Source of the DNA: Macrolepiota albuminosa
Taxonomy: Eukaryota > Basidiomycota > Agaricomycetes > Agaricales > Agaricaceae
Direction: 5' to 3'
Length of the DNA: 64,000 bases
NCBI GenBank assembly: GCA_027475525.1
Contig: JAMWFC010000082.1
Span: forward strand, 124,001 to 188,000
In this document: one piece after another, positions 35,344-46,593 of the stretch
Layout of the letters: every line of letters starts with the position of its first letter
Numbering within the stretch: the first letter of the stretch is position 1
Program-made: the position numbers and the translations under genes
The notes under the pieces: generated by a model
Database searches by the model: none
What the model was told of the DNA's origin: nothing
The model's input: only the letters and a program-made list of their open reading frames with translations

Positions 35344-36573
35344 TCACTTGACATGCTGACAATGCGCGCTCGAGTCCCTCGTCTCGTCAATGATACCACG
35401 CAAGTACGGGCCGACAGCTTCCGCCCATCCTTTCCGACTCCACGCGTCTTCGTGCAGCGCGCCTCTAACAACGACGTATCTCGTCCTGAGCTCCGGCGAC
35501 TCGTCTTTATCCCCACCTACCCCTGTTCCGTCCCCAGTCTCCTCTCCAATACCGTCGGACGCAGAGTACCCCTTCCCCTCCCCCATAGCCGTCTGCGCGA
35601 TCGCATGACCCATCTCCTTCGGCACGACTTCATCATTCTCACTCGCCAGAACAAGCATGCGTGTACAAAGTCTCTCCAAAAGCGTCGGCGGCCCTCCTCT
35701 CGTGCGCACCTCGTAGAGCGCACGCAGCGCATCCCAGCGATCCCAGACGAACGGCGCGAGATAGCGGTACGGGAGCCACGGCTGCGGGTACAGCGCGCGC
35801 AGCATGTGCGGGACGGACGCTACTGGGTTCTCGAGCACGACGCCCGCGATGCGCGCGGCGGCGGCGGCGGCGTCCAAGTCGGGTCCTAGTCCTAGTCCGA
35901 GTGTACGAGCGAGACTCGGCTGCGCGAGGACGCAGAGGGCGATGGCACCGCCGAGGGAGTGCCCGTAGAGCACGACGCGCGCGCGGGGGTAGTGCTGGAG
36001 GACGTACGTGAGGGAGTGTGTGTAGTCTGATAGGATACCATGTTGGGTTGGACGACCGGGGGAAGACCAGTACGAGCGTGGGGCGGGGGCGAGGATCGTT
36101 GTTGATTTTGTGGGTGAGGCGGCGAGGAGGGATTGGAAGACGGGAAGACGGTGTAGTGGGTTCCCTGCGTTCCCTTGGAGGTAGAGGATCACGAGTTTGA
36201 CGGTAGTGTCGGACGAGGACGAGGACGACGGGCGAACGAGCAGCGCGGAGATTGGTTTGTGTGAAGAGGGGATGTGGAGTTTGGAACAGGATAGACCGTG
36301 CAGCTGAGAGCGGGGAACGTCGGCGAGGCGGTCAGTCCGCGCGCCGAGTGGGGCGTAGCCTGCAGGTACATGATAAACAGCCAACCCAGAACAACCAACA
36401 CGCACCCATGTAGATTATCTTTCGTTGGAACAGTACCATCATCGCACACTGTAGATGTCATTCCGTAGCGGCTTTTCATCAGCTCAGAAAGCAGGTACCT
36501 TGTAAGCCCAAAGAGCTGCTGGCACACCACCAAGAATCGACGCCACCACAAGCGGAGAAGGAGGTGTAGGCAT
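35344..36573 (-). CDS. Alpha/beta hydrolase, ABHD12/ABHD13/Bem46-like membrane serine hydrolase
   Basis: Exons 36573-36499, 36448-36406 and 36359-35344 keep frame and give 377 residues. The N-terminus has a hydrophobic segment (SPLVVASILGGVPAALW) followed by MMVLFQRKIIYMGYAPLGAR. A single membrane anchor before the hydrolase fold is characteristic of Bem46-type proteins. The oxyanion part reads LVILYLQGNAGNP and the nucleophile elbow VVLYGHSLGGA (GHSLGG). The acid lies in LVLASENDEVVP and the catalytic His in GALHEDAW. Family members hydrolyse lipids or act in fungal cell polarity, but substrate and role here are inference. Low-complexity insertions (SSSSSSD, GLGLGPDLDAAAAAA, GEGKGYSASDGIGEE) are locus-specific. 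Transcribed in the same direction as the methyltransferase upstream. Confidence 0.85.
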
Positions 36574-36984
36574 CGTCTAGTACTATGGTTAACCACAAGT
36601 TTATCTTAATCTCCCACGCCGCATTTGAATACAATCAGAATCAACTTTGAATAACCTAGTATCTCCCTTTACTTATGAGAGCTTGGATCGAAACCCAGGA
36701 TTCGTATTATAATACTATCCACTTCATTCTCCCAGAGAATGCGCGACCAAAACACAAGGTTTGATTCGACGAAAATCTACCGGTATGTGTGTGATGCGAC
36801 GCGTTTACTGGACCACAAAAGTGTTTCTAATCCTGAGGACGCGTTCATCATCCATGCCATTCTGGGAGAGGTGTAAGTGGGTACCAGTTACGACCACGCG
36901 CAAGTGCCATGTACGAACCACACGCAGATCCCGATAAATCCCTTGGACAAAAAAAAAGCCATCAAGTCCAAGAAACGTCAATCA

Positions 36985-38398
36985 TCACTTGGGCCTAGTC
37001 GCAACCCAAAACTCCGCCTTGTATATCCATCGCATCATCGCGTTTCCATCGGCCGTATACTCGCACTCGACCGTCCTGCGCGCAAAAGGGTCCTCAGCCA
37101 CAGAGTCGCCATCGCCATCGCCATCGCCATCGTGGACCACGAATCCAATTTCCCGCGCAGCACAAATGACTTCGTCAAGGCTCAGCTCGACCTTCGTAGA
37201 TCCCCCCGAAACCCAGAGCAACGGGCCCAAGTTGATCCATGTGCCGCCTGGACGCAGGAGAGCATAGACCTGTTCTAGCGTCGCGAACACGTTCGGCGAC
37301 GTGTCGATGAAGAAGAGCGTGATGATGTAGTCGTACCCCCCTACCTCCTTCCGGGCGCTAGCGCTCTCAGCAGCAGCAGCAGCCTCCTTGGACCAGACGA
37401 ATCCCGGAGGGTCAGGGTCAGGGTCAGGGTCAGGGTCAGAGGAAAGTGGAAGGGGAAGGGGAAGCGGGGCTTTGAGTGTATGGAAATCAGCCTCGACGAG
37501 GTGGAATTGCGGGTTTAGCCGCGGCACGACGTCTGGGAAGTGTACAGCGCGGAACAGAGAGTCGTTGGAGCGTTGATGCGAGAACCAGTGGGCGAACGGA
37601 CGTAGTGTATGTTCGTTGGGCGTCCTTGTCGTTTCTGGGGAGAGCAAAAACCGAAAAGCCAAATTCATGAAAAACGACAACTCGTTCGCCGTCGTGTCGT
37701 ATCCTTTAAAAATTTAGAAATTACGTAGGGAAAAAAAACGCATCTGAGTTCAAGTCAGATAGTAATATTCCAAATGAGTGATACGCACCGAGCTGCGATA
37801 CCTCCCAAGCCAAACGACCAAGCCCCGCTCCCGGCACGAGCACGCGTTTCCCCAATCGCGCGCGTTCGCACGAGTCTGTAGCCTTGAGCACACCAAGAAT
37901 CGGGCTAAACATCTTCTCGCGTTCCATTACACCCTCCACACTCCAATCACGCACAAAATGCTTCAACGACTCACGTACGCGCCCAATATCCTCGTTCCCA
38001 GCACCAGGGTCGCCCAGCGCATACTCGGCCCGCGCGAGCTCCGCGATCCGCTGCGTGATCACCGCGTTCACGTCCTCCACGAGGTTAAGCCTGTCGAGCT
38101 TCTCAGCGTACCCGATGGTGTTTCCTAGTCGTTTGTGACGACGACTTAGAGTGGTGTACGTCGTGCGCCGTTGGGACACTTCGGATATCGCGAGACGGCG
38201 GTAGTTGGTGTAGGATTGGTATGCTGTGTGGAGGGAGTATGAGGCAGGGGATGGGTGGTGGGTTTTGAGAGTGAGAGTGAGGATGGCACGGAGGTTTGAC
38301 GACCATGTGCCCCCCATCCTCCTGTGTGCGGCGAAGAAGAGAGCGAGGGGGAATAGACATGCGAGAAGTGTGTCGAATGTGAAGGCGGTCACAGCCAT
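36985..38398 (-). CDS. N2227-like / carnosine N-methyltransferase-type protein
   Basis: An S-adenosylmethionine-dependent methyltransferase related to yeast YNL092W and animal carnosine N-methyltransferase. Two exons (38398-37789 and 37703-36985) with one GT-AG intron give 442 residues. The N-terminal hydrophobic stretch FTFDTLLACLFPLALFFAA looks like a signal anchor. The SAM-binding motif is VLVPGAGLGRLAWEVSQLGY, split by the intron. Next come ANELSFFMN, LHLVEADF-type sequence (QFHLVEADFHTL), ITLFFIDTSPNV and GGTWINLGPLLW. The C-terminus AMMRWIYKAEFWVATRPK is family-typical. Two microsatellite-encoded acidic repeats, (DP)n at 37409-37440 and (DG)n near 37110-37130, insert into loops and are likely to vary between strains. 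The methyl acceptor in fungi is not settled. Confidence 0.87.
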
Positions 38399-39123
38399 GA
38401 AGGCGCGTAATCAGCGTGATTACGCAGCCCCGATGGTGGTATCACCTTGGCTATAGATCTCCGCTTGGCTCTTTCATCCTAACGTCGATTCCTAACTATA
38501 CTCGACCTCGACATCCAAAAAGTTATATATATATTTCATGATACCAAAAAAGACATCCTTACGCTAAGCAATCACTAAGCACCTAAACACTAGTACTATA
38601 AGGAGCGCTTTGACACGTTGTCTATAATTCACATGGCCGAGATTCCTTCGTTATGTTCTAGCTCAAAAGTGATATTGGGAACCAATCATTGTCATCCTAC
38701 ATGGCCAGCCCCGACCAAGTCCCTAAGGGGCCATGGGCTATAATTGAAATAACAAAAGGGCCATAGCAACCACCCCGTGAAAGCAAACACTAAGACTAAG
38801 AATAACAACACAATTTTCTGTGCTTTTTGTGAGGACCGCGTAGATACCCACCAGGCTTGGTCTCATCATCACAGGTCGGTTCAGTGGGTTTATTGGTTTA
38901 TTGGTACTCATCTAATCAGATTGCGATACGTATATACTAATTCATATGCATGCATCAAAGAAGTTGATGCACTGTTCAATGTGATCAAAATCTAGGACTG
39001 CCAGTCTAGAATTGCAGTTGTCATTTGTAGTAATAGAATTGAACCTGAAAGGTTTAAAAAAGTGAAATGATGCCAAAGTTATATTAAAGCTTTACTTTTG
39101 GAGAGAGATCACAGCATGCATTA
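38399..39123. other. Intergenic transition to the transposon-rich region
   Basis: No gene recognised. An (AT)n tract lies near 38524-38533. From about 38.9 kb the base composition changes: CG dinucleotides become scarce and the sequence becomes TG/CA-rich, marking entry into decayed transposon sequence before the first LTR. Confidence 0.5.
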
Positions 39124-39358
39124 TGTAACGGAGTTACAGAGTTTAGTGAGAGCTTAAGGTTCACACTTCACAGAATCTGACCAGTCCAGTCTATTGTCTA
39201 TGTAGTAGAACAAAAGTAAGCTGCAGACTAAGCAGCAGGTAACTACATATTTATATTAAATGTAAATGTAATTATATTATAATAAATATAACATAATTAT
39301 ACTAACTACAAGTAAGTAAAAGCTATGTGGCAGTAGCCACATAGCACACTATGCTACA
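39124..39358 (-). repeat. Gypsy LTR, copy 1 (3' LTR of a minus-strand element)
   Basis: A 235-bp repeat bounded by TG...CA (TGTAACGGAGTTAC to CACACTATGCTACA on the plus strand). It is homologous to the LTRs at 43528-43759 and 58573-58808. In minus orientation it is preceded by a purine-rich tract (TTGGGGTG), so it is a 3' LTR. It carries the inverted repeat GCTATGTGGC-AGTA-GCCACATAGC. Confidence 0.88.
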
Positions 39359-39401
39359 CACACCCCAATCAGACCATGTTATAGTCTCGCAGCTAGGATG
39401 G

Positions 39402-42400
39402 TCAGGCCATCAGTAGATCAGGAACAGGGGCAATTGGAGAGTCCCCAGACATGTGGAATGGATCAGCCATAGTATCATCCATATCATAGTCAAGGAGCTT
39501 GTCCTCAGGTGCAGGCTCATGGGTTGTGCCCAATGGCCCTGCCTCAGGCAGGATGTCATCAAAGTCCTGTAGTGGGGACAATGTGATGTTAGAGTTATAT
39601 GATGGACTCAGCATGGGCTCCTCAACTTCAGGAGGAGCTATATTGTCAGACATGTAATTATGCATCTACAACTCATGGGCATGGAGATCTTGCCTAATGA
39701 AAAGATACATTCTGTTTCAGAATGTATCATCAAAGGCCCAATGGTTAGATTGTTGTTGCAGCAACAAATGCTGCTGGTCTCTGATGGTGGCCTCATGCCA
39801 CCTGTCCCAGCCTGGAATGGATAGGGGCATGCCATAGTGATTGAGGTACTGTAGCCTCTCATTGTCAACCTTGGCAGCTTCATGTTGAAGCTGGTGGTCT
39901 GAAAAGAAGATGTAGTCCAAATAAGTGACTCTATATGTATATGCATGATCCACCCAGCTGAGTGGAATCTGATTGTGTATGAGGATGCATATAGCATCTG
40001 CAGTAGTGAAAGTGAAGGATGAGGCCTCCAGGATATCAACTAGATGAGACTCAAAGTCCAAGTCTTCTGGCTGAACAGGCATAAACAGCTGCCCCATCAC
40101 CTTCTCATAGTTATTGAGGGCCTCACTGTAGAGGCCTGGCTGCATGAATACATAAGCCAGGTGCTTCTGCACCACAGCCTTGGATGGGCAGCTCACACAG
40201 ATGGTGTGAACCAGTGCAAACTCAAAGCAGCTGCACTAATGAATGTGCATGGCCCAGTCCACATGTTGGCCATCCCAGGGTGGCCATAGAGGAGGGCATA
40301 GAAGTCCAAGAAATCCAAAGCAAAAGGTTGTTTTAGATCTGGAGGAGACATCCCAACAAAGGCCAACTTCCCATTCTTTTTGCAGCAATACAGCTGCGAG
40401 GGGATGATCATCTGGGGAACCTGCTCTATCTTCTCTGGACTTGCAAAGAAGAGGGCAATATTCTTGTATTGCACTTTCCCAAGAAGTTGGGATATGGTCT
40501 TGTTCTGAGCCATGGAGTGGCAATTCAGGCTCACCCACTTGAACTTGTTTAACAGAAGGTATCCTGTTTGATGCTGACAAATCAGCATAAACTGGTTATT
40601 AACCAGTGCATGGAGCCTACAAAGCTCCCAGGATTATGGAAGAATCTCTAAAGTGCAACTTGGTATACCTTAGTGCAGGGTGCTGATGCAGCATTGTCCA
40701 GTTTCTCAGCCTCGAAGGCCCTAGCACAGGCATCTTGCCCAACAAAGACAGTGTTGGTTGGAGGTGACCAGTAAAATTGGAGCACAAGGTCCAAGCCAAA
40801 GAAGGAGTTCTGGTGCTTGATGGACTGATCACAATAGATCACCACACTGAGCATGTCAGGGATGCATCTAGAATCTTCCTTGAGATAAGCTGCCTCCTTC
40901 TTGGCACTGTCTTGTGCCCAACAATCCATCTTGGCCTGTTAATCACTATTGTGCCACTGTCTCATGTGGTACAGGTAATTCCATATGAGCCTCTTCAGGC
41001 TCCTCATACCAATTATTGTTGGAGGGCAGTGATAGCATGCTAATAGGCACTACATTTTTTGACTGTGGGTCCATTGCCCACACTGTGTAGAGGTACTATT
41101 CAGGTGGTCCCTCTACCAACACCAAGAGAAGAAAAGGTATTTTTGATTGGGGAGTGCCTTTTGGTGCACCCTCCAGGAAGACCACATTGACATACATGTG
41201 GCCCTCAGATTGCTTACCCCATCAATCTTTGCAGGGTTGCAAGGCCTTAGCCTTGGCAGGTGACTGCTCTTGCTCTGAGAACTCTGCTCTCTAGAGTGCA
41301 TGGTAGATACCACAGATTGAGGTTGAAAGACGTGACCTCTGATGCACCACTGATTAGGTGCTGGATGAGCTGGGGGGTAGCAGGGACAGGATGTCCTGCT
41401 CCAAGCCAGCCTTTTGGCCACAAATAGAAGAGCACAGCCTCCACTTCTTGCTGGAGTTGGTGTCCCGACTCAGGAGTGTAGACTGCTGCTTGTGAGTGGC
41501 CAAAAGGGCAAGAAGATCAGTTTGCACTGTATGTGCATGTGGTCCATTTTGTCCATCATCTGACTAATGAGGATGACAGCCTCCACATCATAAAGGAATA
41601 ATGCATTTGTGGATACATCATACTTGTTGTTCCCTATACACTGGAGGAGAGTAGCCAAGACCACATCCTGGTGGTGCATGGGCTCATCGGCCCATGCTTT
41701 TCCTTTGTTGCATTGAGGACATGACTCAGCTTCTGGGCTGGGCTTAGATTGGTGTAGCATGTTCAGCTGCTGAAGAAGGGAGAGCCTAGCCAGGCTCTTT
41801 GTTGGTGCTTCCGCCACTGCAGTACTAGTACTTTCTGAACTAAAAGTTTTTGCGTCATCTGACGCTGTTGTTGCCTGCATAAGAGCAGTGAGGTTGCTCC
41901 TCTCATGCAATGCCTGTACCAAGGCATTAGGCAGCAACCGTGCTGCATTCTTGAATACAGTGGCTGCCTGTTCAGAAGAGGCAACATTGCTTTCCATGGG
42001 TGTGGCACTATATGATGTGCCATACTGGGGCATTGCACCTCACATTCCCATCCACAGGAATGGCACCACTCCTGCCATACTAGCCATAGCTGGATAATAG
42101 AGCAGCATAAATGGGGAAGATGAATGCTAGTCCCATCGCTCCTGGTGCTATTGCTGGGGCTTGACCCCAGCCCAGCACCATCTGGAGGCTTAACTGCCCT
42201 GGATAGGGCCCTTGTTGGGGTTGCCCTCAGTAGTTTGGGGCACCAAAGTGCCTGAGATAGTCTGACAAGGTGGAAAACTACTACTGAGTGTGTTTTGGGG
42301 CAAGAAGCTGCCCTGCATGAGTTGTTGTGGCAGATAGCCACTAATTACCAGCTGCAGCAAGTAGCCTGCCACAAATTGTTGCTGCTGCTGTGATTGTTCC

Positions 42401-42541
42401 CACTAGGGCACATTTTGGGTCAGTGGGGGAGCCATCTGCCCCCCTCCCTTCAGCCAATGGTACAATCAATGGCAAAACAAAGCTCTGTTGTGGTTGCTGC
42501 TGCTGCTCAGAATCCATGGGTGATGCATCCATGACTGAAGA
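39402..42541 (-). pseudogene. Accessory reading frame(s) between gypsy integrase and 3' LTR (unknown function)
   Basis: About 3.1 kb of decayed coding sequence read on the minus strand, downstream of the integrase fragment. The pieces in order are a Gln-rich start (MDASPMDSEQQQQ), a segment with ESCPQCNKGKAW and long Ala/Ser/Thr runs (42033-41470), pieces at 40929-40648 and 40588-40193, a piece with VTYLDYIFFSDHQLQHEAAK (40196-39717), and a last 87-residue frame ending SPIAPVPDLLMA. Frames alternate and contain stops. A second copy of the last piece, about 70-75% similar by eye, sits beside the LTR at 43.5 kb, so this belongs to the retroelement and not to the host locus. I recognise no domain and no signal of an envelope protein. 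CG dinucleotides are very rare throughout. Confidence 0.6.
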
Positions 42542-42652
42542 AAGAAAAAAAAAGAAATCTAAATTCCTTTTACTGTTTCAGCCACAGGTGCTGACAAACT
42601 CTGCCAAGCCATGATTGGCATTGTCAATCAAATTAAGCACTGGCATGCTTAT

Positions 42653-43527
42653 CTAACTGATTTGGGCACTTATACCCTTCAATTTCAGATACTGATCCAG
42701 TGCTGCTAAGTCAGTGCAATGGGACAGTGGCTCCCATGTCATATTTCCAAGAGACCACTGCACTTCAAGCTCAAGCATTTTATGCTCAGTCCAGATGATG
42801 CTCTTGACAAACCACTCATTGTCATCTCTGGCTCCAAAGTTGTAAGGGTCTGAAGTCACCTTATTAGGGAACATTTTGTCAGATGCATTATATGGTTGCA
42901 GAAGCGACACATAAAACCTAGGAACAATTTGTTGCTCTTGCAGTGCTTGGGGCAGCTCCAACACATAGTTGGAGGTGTGTGGCTTGACCTCAAGCACTCA
43001 GTAGGGTCCTACTCATTTTGGGCACAGTTTGCTTGTCCAACTCCTGGGCAACATAAGGTTGCATGTTGATAAGTATACCAATGCTCCTACTAATATTGGT
43101 GGGTCTTTTCACCAGCGCTGATTGGTATGCTTTGCCTGAAAAACTCACAATTCAAATAATCACATTGTGGGTGCAGGCAATATTTTTCAAAGCCTGCTTA
43201 GCAAATTTGACCACCCTCTTATAGGCAGTGGCTTCAGCACAGATTTTGTGCAGCATAGAGGGCATGTACCTTCTATTGAGCTCAAAGAGTGCATATCCTG
43301 TAGCCTCTGACATGCTCATGTTGATAGTGAACTCAGTGAGTGGACACTGATCCACCTAGTCACATTGGTCTGGGCACACTACTGTCTGAAGTATCTGGTC
43401 TATGCTGCAGTTTGCCTGCTCTGTCTGACCATTTGTTTGTAGATGGAACAACGTTGACATCAGGAGCTTGGCTCCTAGCAGCTTGTGGAGCTCTCTCCAC
43501 TATTGTGACATGAACTTTGAGTCATGG
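42653..43527 (-). pseudogene. Ty3/gypsy integrase C-terminal part with chromodomain-like end (relic)
   Basis: Read on the minus strand, the right part shows the integrase core remnants HKLLGAKLLMST, FHLQTNGQTEQAN and DQCPLTEFTIN, then ELNRRYMP. Next comes the typical integrase tail LELPQALQEQQIVPRFYVSL and LQPYN, and a chromodomain-like end (WSLGNMTWEPLSHC, LAALDQYLKLKG). A TAG sits where the family has Trp in the DQ-x-DW segment (just right of 43355), and other frameshifts are present. The fragment is cut on its 5' side by the LTR at 43528. Confidence 0.82.
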
Positions 43528-43759
43528 TGTAATGAAGTTACAGCTTTTGTAAGAGCTTAGTTCACACAATACAGAATCAGACCAGACTGGTCTATTGACT
43601 ATATAGTGTAAAACAAAATAAGCTGCTTAATAAGCAGCAAGTGTAAACTATTTATACTATGTAAATATTAATATTATATTATAATAAATATAATATAATA
43701 TTGACTACTAAAGTAAGTAAAAGCTATGTGGCCATAGCCACATAGCACACTATGCTACA
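43528..43759 (-). repeat. Gypsy LTR, copy 2
   Basis: A 232-bp homologue of the LTR at 39.1 kb with TG...CA ends. It is preceded on the minus strand by a polypurine tract (GATTGGGGGG) and so is the 3' LTR of the element fragment to its right. It abuts an integrase relic on its left, which suggests insertion of this copy into an older one or recombination. The stem GCTATGTGGC/GCCACATAGC is intact. Confidence 0.88.
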
Positions 43760-45230
43760 CACCCCCCAATCAGACTGCATTACAGTCTTGCAATGAAGAT
43801 GGTCAGACTATCTGCAGGTCAGGAACAGGGGCAATTGGAGAGTCCCCTGGTGCATGGAATGGATCAGCTGTAGCATTGTCCATATTGTAGTCGAGGAGCT
43901 TGTCCTTGTAGGTGGGCTCATGGGTTGTGCCCAATGGCCCTGCTTCAGGCAGGGTGTCATTAAAGTCCCATAGCAGGGACAGTGTGATGTTAGGGTCATA
44001 TGTTGGACCTGGCAGGGGCTCTTCAACTTCAGGAGGAGCTATATTGTTGAATGTGTAATTATGCATTTATAATTTGTGGGCATGGGAATCTTGCCCAATA
44101 GAAAGATATATTCCCTTTTGGAATGCATCATTGAACACCTGACAGTGGCCTCACACCACCCATCCCAGCCTGGGATGGACAAGGGCATGCTGTAATGATC
44201 AAGTGATACGACGCTGTACCAGCAGTCAGAGACACACCATGCACTAGAAGTCAAAATAAACATTTAATCATGGGCTGAAAACTGTAAGCCTCCTGGTAGC
44301 AGTCTCAACAAATAACCATCTCCGAAAACATCCCAACAAATACACAGAAAAGTACAGAACAACAGGCAGGGACCAGTTCAAACTATCAGCTCAACAATAG
44401 TCTAACCACTGTCATGGAGAGGAAAAGCATGGAAGCTGGCAATAGACAGAATAGGATGAAATTGGGAAATTATTATTGTCATTCAATATTATAATTTCTC
44501 AATTTCATCGTCAAATCAGTCAATGTTCGATTTGACATAACCGGAAGGAGGAAAGAAAAGAAGTAGGCGATGCAGGGAGGCGCTAAAAGAGGAAAGAAGA
44601 ATTTATGAATGGGATTGTGCTAAATGGAGCTCAAGCAAATGAGGAAGTGGCAATCTGAAACATTCAGAAGAATGGTGGAACAAGAAGTTGAATGATGGAA
44701 TGGGTGGCACTGAAACAGGCCTCCCAAAAGGGAAATTGGACTATCAAATACGTTCTGGAAGTGGGAGAGTTTCCGACAAAGAGTCATATGTAGATAGTGG
44801 TCTGTGCACCAGAAAAACAGTATAAATAGCCCAAGTTTAATAGAGAATAGACAGGCAATTAATAGGCAAAGGCTCGGTGATTCCCAGGAAGTGAATTGCT
44901 TAGGCCGGAGTTTGTTAAAAAACCTCGACTTGTGGGAATATTATTATTCTCATTCAATATTATAATTCCTCGAAACCTCAGCGTTTTGCAAAATTATTAA
45001 ACGCATTCAAGATAATAATTATCCCTTTTGTCGTCAAAGTCAGTGTGAATTCAAGGTCATATTCTACACTAGCAAGCCCCAGAACTATCAAGTAATACTT
45101 CTACCAAGTACTACACAAGGTGCTAGAGCCTCTCATTGTCAACTTCAGCAGCTTCAAGTTGAAGCTGGTAGTCAGAGAAAAAAATGTAGGCCAGGTATGT
45201 GACCTTGTATGTAAGATCAGTCCTTGGATG
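43760..45230 (-). mobile_element. Second copy of the gypsy 3' end, split by a solo LTR
   Basis: Sequence 43760-44203 is homologous to 39359-39840, including an 87-residue frame at 44066-43803 (with EVEEPLPGP, GPLGTTHEP, SPIAPVPDL). The homology resumes at 45120-45230 (VTYLAYIFFSDYQLQLEAAE) after a 912-bp insertion. Beyond about 45.23 kb the similarity ends. This is a 5'-truncated copy in the same orientation as the one at 39-43.5 kb. Confidence 0.8.
44204..45115. mobile_element. Solo LTR (912 bp) with 4-bp target duplication
   Basis: The insertion begins TGATACGACG and ends AGTACTACA (TG...CA). It is flanked by CAAG on both sides (44200-44203 and 45116-45119). Removing it and one CAAG restores alignment to the related sequence near 39.84 kb, which shows directly that it is an insertion. 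A TATAAATAG box at about 44821 suggests plus orientation. It is unrelated to the 235-bp LTR family. No internal element sequence remains, so it formed by LTR-LTR recombination. Confidence 0.85.
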
Positions 45231-45769
45231 CTCCATTGTCTCTTGATTTTTCTTTTTTGGATCCTCTTGTTGATATTCCCTCCATACCACTGCCACACCC
45301 CAATACTGAATCCTGCTCCAATGCACAATTCCATGACATATCCCACCTCCCTCATGTTCACTTGTCTCTCAATGCTTAGGCTTGGAGCCACTACTGATGC
45401 AAGTATCCTGACTGACTGCTTGTAAATACTATTACTCAAATAATATAAGTTGGCACCAATATCAGTTTTAAAGATGATCAAGTAGTAAGCCAAGCCTGCA
45501 GCAACCTCATTTTAGCTCTTGCTGATCCTCCAACCATTTCAACACTGTCAAACAACATTGCCAGTCAGGTAGCTGTGGGATGCACCCACAGTTCCTTTCT
45601 CTCTCCCCCTCTCCCCAACTTTCATGCATTGCCTATCAGAGCAGTCACTCACAAGCACTCAAACAAGGTTTGTTGCATCCATCACCTCATGGCCAGAGAG
45701 GAGCTCTGTAAATTCTGAGATCTAGAATAGATTGAGGTTTTTTCTGTGCAGTGGACTATGTGTGGGAAA
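45231..45769. other. Unassigned sequence between transposon relics
   Basis: I recognise nothing here. CG dinucleotides are rare, as in the flanking relics, so it is probably decayed transposon DNA. A pyrimidine-rich stretch (CTCTCCCCCTCTCCCC) lies near 45.6 kb. Confidence 0.4.
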
Positions 45770-46520
45770 AATGCCTTCAATTTTTACCATCATGTGATTT
45801 TGGTCCTTGTTGTTGATGTTTGTCCTGAGGCTGAGGTAAGTGTGTGGGAAAAATGTCTTTGATTTTTGCTGTCTTATTAGACTGTTCATTTATTTGAATG
45901 CTTATATAAGCAGTAGCTTGAGTCAGTGTGGAAAAAATGTCTTCAGTTATTGCTGTCATGTGATTTATTAGACTGTCAGATGCTTGTATAAGCAGTAGTC
46001 TGGGTTAGTGTGGGAAAAATATCTTCAATTTTTGCTGTTGTATGATTTATTAGACTGTTCAATGTTTGTGTAAGCAATAGTACATCCAGACGCTTGTATA
46101 AGCAGTAGTCTGGATTAGTGTGGGAAAAATGTTCTTGATTTTTGCTATCATGTGCTGTCATGTGATTTATTAGACTGCCAGATGCTTGTATAAGCAATAG
46201 TATATTCGGACGCTTGTGTAAGTAGTAGCCTGAATCAATGTGGAAAAAATATCTTCAGTTTTTGCTGTCATGTGATTTATTAGACTGCCTGATGCTTATG
46301 TAAGCAGTAGTCTGGGTTAGTGTGGGAAAAATGTCTTTGATTTTTGCTGTCATGTGCTGTCATGTGATTTATTAGACTGCAAGATGCTTGTGTAAGCAGC
46401 AGCCTGTGTCAGTATGGAAAAAAAAATCTTTAATACTTGCTGTTATGTATGTCATTAAACTGTTCATTTATCCAGATGCTTATATAAGCAGTAGACTATA
46501 TCAGTGTAGGTCAACAGATA
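45770..46520. repeat. Degenerate minisatellite, units of roughly 70-110 bp
   Basis: About nine imperfect copies of a unit containing GTGTGGGAAAAATGTCTT, TGATTTTTGCTGTCATGTGA, TTTATTAGACTG and GATGCTTGTATAAGCAGTAG. Unit length varies because some copies carry an internal TGTGCTGTCA duplication. It lies directly upstream of the DIRS-like coding relic and may be part of that element. Confidence 0.85.
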
Positions 46521-46593
46521 GATCTTGGACATGTCATGCTAGCAATGGCCTATACAAGCAAGTGACAGTATATCAGACTCTGAGGCTTCAATC

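Noticed and set aside
35344..36011. Long plus-strand frames opposite the hydrolase and similar frames opposite the reductase, GDA1 and methyltransferase
   Set aside because: High-GC codon usage on the coding strand opens shadow frames on the other; none shows a protein motif.
39402..42541. Envelope gene making the gypsy element retrovirus-like
   Set aside because: I see no signal peptide, cleavage site or membrane anchor. The frame starts Gln-rich and hydrophilic, so it is left as an unknown accessory frame.
45770..46520. CRISPR-like array
   Set aside because: The repeats are degenerate, there is no constant-length repeat with unique spacers, and the host is a eukaryote. It is a minisatellite.
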